Of a DNA stretch of 64,000 nt, positions 62,184 through 64,000 are shown in pieces. Origin of the DNA: Pseudomonas laurylsulfatiphila. Its GTDB lineage: Bacteria; Pseudomonadota; Gammaproteobacteria; Pseudomonadales; Pseudomonadaceae. The first letter of the stretch is position 1; each line of letters begins with the position of its first letter. Location of the stretch: the NCBI RefSeq assembly GCF_002934665.1, contig NZ_NIRS01000008.1:270085-334084 (forward strand), given 5' to 3'. Position numbers and translations under genes: made by a program. The notes under the pieces were generated by a model. The model saw only the letters and a program-made list of their open reading frames with translations, was not told the origin of the DNA and did no database searches.

Positions 62184-62930
62184 TTACTTAGTACATGCTG
62201 CAGGAAGTAGGTTGGCTTTAGAGCTGTTTGCCTGACTACCATGCTGCATGTACACAACCTTGCCCAAACTTGACGAATCCTCCTCTAGTGCCCAGTACGT
62301 ATTATATGGGTCTCCTTGTCTGAATGGCCAACCGTGCACTGTAACCATTTCATCGTTAGCACCGGCACCGCCTTCCTGTGTGGCACTCGTGGAATACAAA
62401 TAGAGTTGCTTCAACTGAGCTACAGTAAGGAGCGTAGCTCCCCGACTCACACAGTGGCTTTTAGCCTGCGCCCATGTATACAGTGTGGTACTCGGCTTAG
62501 GGTAATAAGGGACGCCAACCACATCCATGGCGAGCGATATCGCTGGAGTGCCCATGGCCGGATCAGTCCTCGCCGGGTCTGTGCTTGGCACCACTTGCAC
62601 CGTCAATCCTCGGTTAACATCTTGCGCAGTTGTCGTATATGTGTTGCTCGTAGCACCACTGATAGCGGCCCCTGCCCGCCGCCACTGAAAGGTTGCAACA
62701 TCCAAAGCGTCACCATCAGCGTCAGCGTAGCTATAATCCGCCTGCACGGTATCTCCCACGACAGGTACGATACCAGGGCGACTCTGATTGTTAATAACCA
62801 CGTTGCTGGCCTCCGGGGCACGGCCCTTGACGGTGTCAGTAACAGTGCTAACGTCGGCTGCCTGCGCGCCTGCGGCCAGTGCCGCCAGCAGCAGGCCCGC
62901 GGTCAGTTTGGATAAGCTGAATCTGTTCAT
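62184..62930 (-). CDS. Secreted Ig-like plus lectin-like domain protein 3
   Basis: This 248-residue paralogue of the gene at 59601 has a signal peptide (about residues 1-24, GAQAADV) and an Ig-like module (DTVKGRAPEASNVVINNQSR, then ATFQWRRAGAAISGATSNTY). A more divergent C-terminal domain follows (YTWAQAKSHCVSRGATLLTV, DEMVTVHGWPFRQGDPYNTY, final AACTK). The middle Cys pair is missing: MVTVHGWPF replaces LCSVHGWPL, and the CGG motif is lost. GGAG lies 8 bp before the ATG at 62930. Confidence 0.8.
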   Translation of the reverse strand: MNRFSLSKLTAGLLLAALAAGAQAADVSTVTDTVKGRAPEASNVVINNQSRPGIVPVVGDTVQADYSYADADGDALDVATFQWRRAGAAISGATSNTYTTTAQDVNRGLTVQVVPSTDPARTDPAMGTPAISLAMDVVGVPYYPKPSTTLYTWAQAKSHCVSRGATLLTVAQLKQLYLYSTSATQEGGAGANDEMVTVHGWPFRQGDPYNTYWALEEDSSSLGKVVYMQHGSQANSSKANLLPAACTK

Positions 62931-63133
62931 CTCGTTTCTCCACAATCTGTAATGTTCAATCGGATCGCACACTTGCGCCCTACACTGGGCGGATTAGCTA
63001 CCTGCCTCTCATTGGTCATTCGACCAAGACCGAGGAGCCTCATGTGCTTATCCATTGCCAGCCACGCATGAGCATAGCCGTGCGTCTATGGCATGGGAGT
63101 TTGGGCGGCGGCATCAGCCGCCGCCCGAGCGCC

Positions 63134-64000
63134 TTAAGGCTTACTAACCTCCACACGAATCTTGCGCTTCTGGTCGTCCTTGGTTGGCGTGTAGCTATCG
63201 CTGTTCGCACCGATTGAGGTGTACACCGCACTACCCGGAACCGTTTCGATCTGCCACTGGTAGTTCAGAACCGGGGCGCAGGTCGACATGCAGTAGACTT
63301 GAGCCGTCAACGGCGTACCCACGATCGGGTTGCCATTCACATCAGCACCGGTAACTACCACAGTATCCGGGCCGTCAGGGTCGATGACCGAACCTGGAGG
63401 CGTAGTACCGCCACCCGAGACACCCGGCGCGTTGGCCGTGTCGAGGCGATCGGTGTTACCCACCACTGCCGCACCGTTCACCGCGGTCACTTCAAACTCC
63501 AGCACCCGGCCCACGTCGCTGGCATTCAGCTGGTAGGTCGCGTCGGTGTCAGTCTGACCACCGTTGTTCCATTGCATGGTCGACGCATCGGTGGTGTTGC
63601 CACCGTTGGCGTTGAAGCTGTACTCACCGGTCAGGGTCTGACCAACCTGCAGCACACCCTTGATGTCGGTGACGTCAACGATCGGCGTCGCCACCGGGTC
63701 GATGATCGAGCCTGGAGGCGTAGTACCGCCACCCGAAACACCCGGCGCGTTGGCCGTGTCGAGACGGTCGGTGTTACCTACAACCGCGGCGCCGTTCACA
63801 GCAGTCACTTCAAACTCCAGTACCCGGCCCACGTCGCTGGCATTCAGCAAGTAGGTGGCGTCGGTGTCAGTCTGACCACCGTTGTTCCATTGCATGGTCG
63901 ACGCATCGGTGGTGTTGCCACCGTTCGCGTTGAAGCTGTATTCACCGGTCAGGGTCTGGCCAACCTGCAGCACACCCTTGATGTCGGTGACGTCAACGAT
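63134..64000 (-). CDS. Large repeat adhesin, 3' end (start outside window)
   Basis: The minus-strand frame is open to the right edge, so only about 288 C-terminal residues are seen. They consist of 106-residue repeats (PIVDVTDIKGVLQVGQTLTG, ASTMQWNNGGQTDTDATY, NASDVGRVLEFEVTAVNG, ending PPGSIIDP). A different C-terminal module follows (LNYQWQIETVPGSAVYTSIG, YTPTKDDQKRKIRVEVSKP), shared with the gene at 58447. There is no lectin-like domain or anchoring motif at this end. A surface or secreted Ig-like adhesin is the likely identity. Confidence 0.75.
   Translation of the reverse strand: MVDVTDIKGVLQVGQTLTGEYSFNANGGNTTDASTMQWNNGGQTDTDATYLLNASDVGRVLEFEVTAVNGAAVVGNTDRLDTANAPGVSGGGTTPPGSIIDPVATPIVDVTDIKGVLQVGQTLTGEYSFNANGGNTTDASTMQWNNGGQTDTDATYQLNASDVGRVLEFEVTAVNGAAVVGNTDRLDTANAPGVSGGGTTPPGSVIDPDGPDTVVVTGADVNGNPIVGTPLTAQVYCMSTCAPVLNYQWQIETVPGSAVYTSIGANSDSYTPTKDDQKRKIRVEVSKP
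63365..64000. repeat. 318-bp tandem repeats in the adhesin gene
   Basis: Sequence at about 63,365-63,682 recurs at 63,683-64,000 with a period of exactly 318 bp (106 codons) and only a few silent or single-residue differences (for example TYQLNAS against TYLLNAS). The array continues past the window edge. Confidence 0.88.

Larger units (their letters stand above)
38826..64000. mobile_element. Genomic island inserted in atsA (right end outside window)
   Basis: The left boundary is set by the break in atsA. The first genes are a four-gene tyrosine-recombinase module reading inward. Compared with 1-38.8 kb, this stretch lacks REP elements and has more A and T, longer gene-free gaps, IS110 and IS3 fragments and several decayed genes. 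These are usual signs of acquired DNA. I cannot see a right end, direct repeat or the atsA 3' part, so the extent is inferred. It may be a composite of more than one insertion. Confidence 0.6.

Noticed and set aside
1..64000. CRISPR arrays, rRNA and tRNA genes
   Set aside because: No regularly spaced short repeats, cas genes, cloverleaf sequences or rRNA motifs were seen on either strand.

Overview
The window looks like a chromosome segment of a Pseudomonas of the fluorescens/putida type. The support is high GC with strong third-position bias, many copies of the Pseudomonas REP palindromes, and a gene set (betT, sfnB-like genes, ats/sft sulfate-ester genes, a DUF6124 protein with its structured leader) typical of that genus. 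No rRNA, tRNA or CRISPR array was found.

Positions 1 to about 38.8 kb are ordinary core chromosome with a strong organosulfur theme. In order: an aldo/keto reductase (cut by the window edge), a choline transporter with a BetI-type operator, serine acetyltransferase, D-cysteine desulfhydrase, a cystine ABC transporter, two SfnB-type flavin oxidoreductases with an LLM monooxygenase and a MetNIQ transporter, a DUF6124 gene behind a structured leader, a methyltransferase, a TriABC-like RND efflux operon with two adaptors, an ATPase, a second MetQ, a sigma-54 activator-like protein and a serine hydrolase. Then comes a sulfate-ester block: exbD, exbB, tonB, a TonB-dependent receptor (SftP-like), atsK, a LysR regulator (SftR-like) and atsR on one side, and atsB-atsC-atsA on the other. 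Together these genes would take up and desulfurize sulfonates and sulfate esters under sulfur limitation.

At about 38,826 the arylsulfatase gene atsA is cut off after about 167 codons. The sequence passes directly into four overlapping genes: three large tyrosine-recombinase-like proteins and one small helical protein. The rest of atsA is not seen in the window. From here to 64,000 REP elements are absent, base composition is more AT-rich, IS fragments and decayed genes are frequent, and gene density is lower. I read this as a genomic island whose right end lies outside the window.

The island holds a DUF1254 lipoprotein, IS110 and IS3 remnants, an M23 peptidase and a DsbC-like protein. It also holds a Roc/Bvg-like signalling locus: a hybrid sensor kinase with two periplasmic binding domains, two LuxR-type response regulators (one with Glu at the phosphoacceptor position) and a decayed receiver-only regulator. 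Beyond that is an array of small secreted proteins built from Ig-like modules and a Cys-rich lectin-like C-terminal domain. It includes decayed copies and the 3' end of a large repeat adhesin with 318-bp tandem repeats that runs off the window. The recombinase quartet and the sensor-plus-adhesin array are the two parts most worth a closer look.
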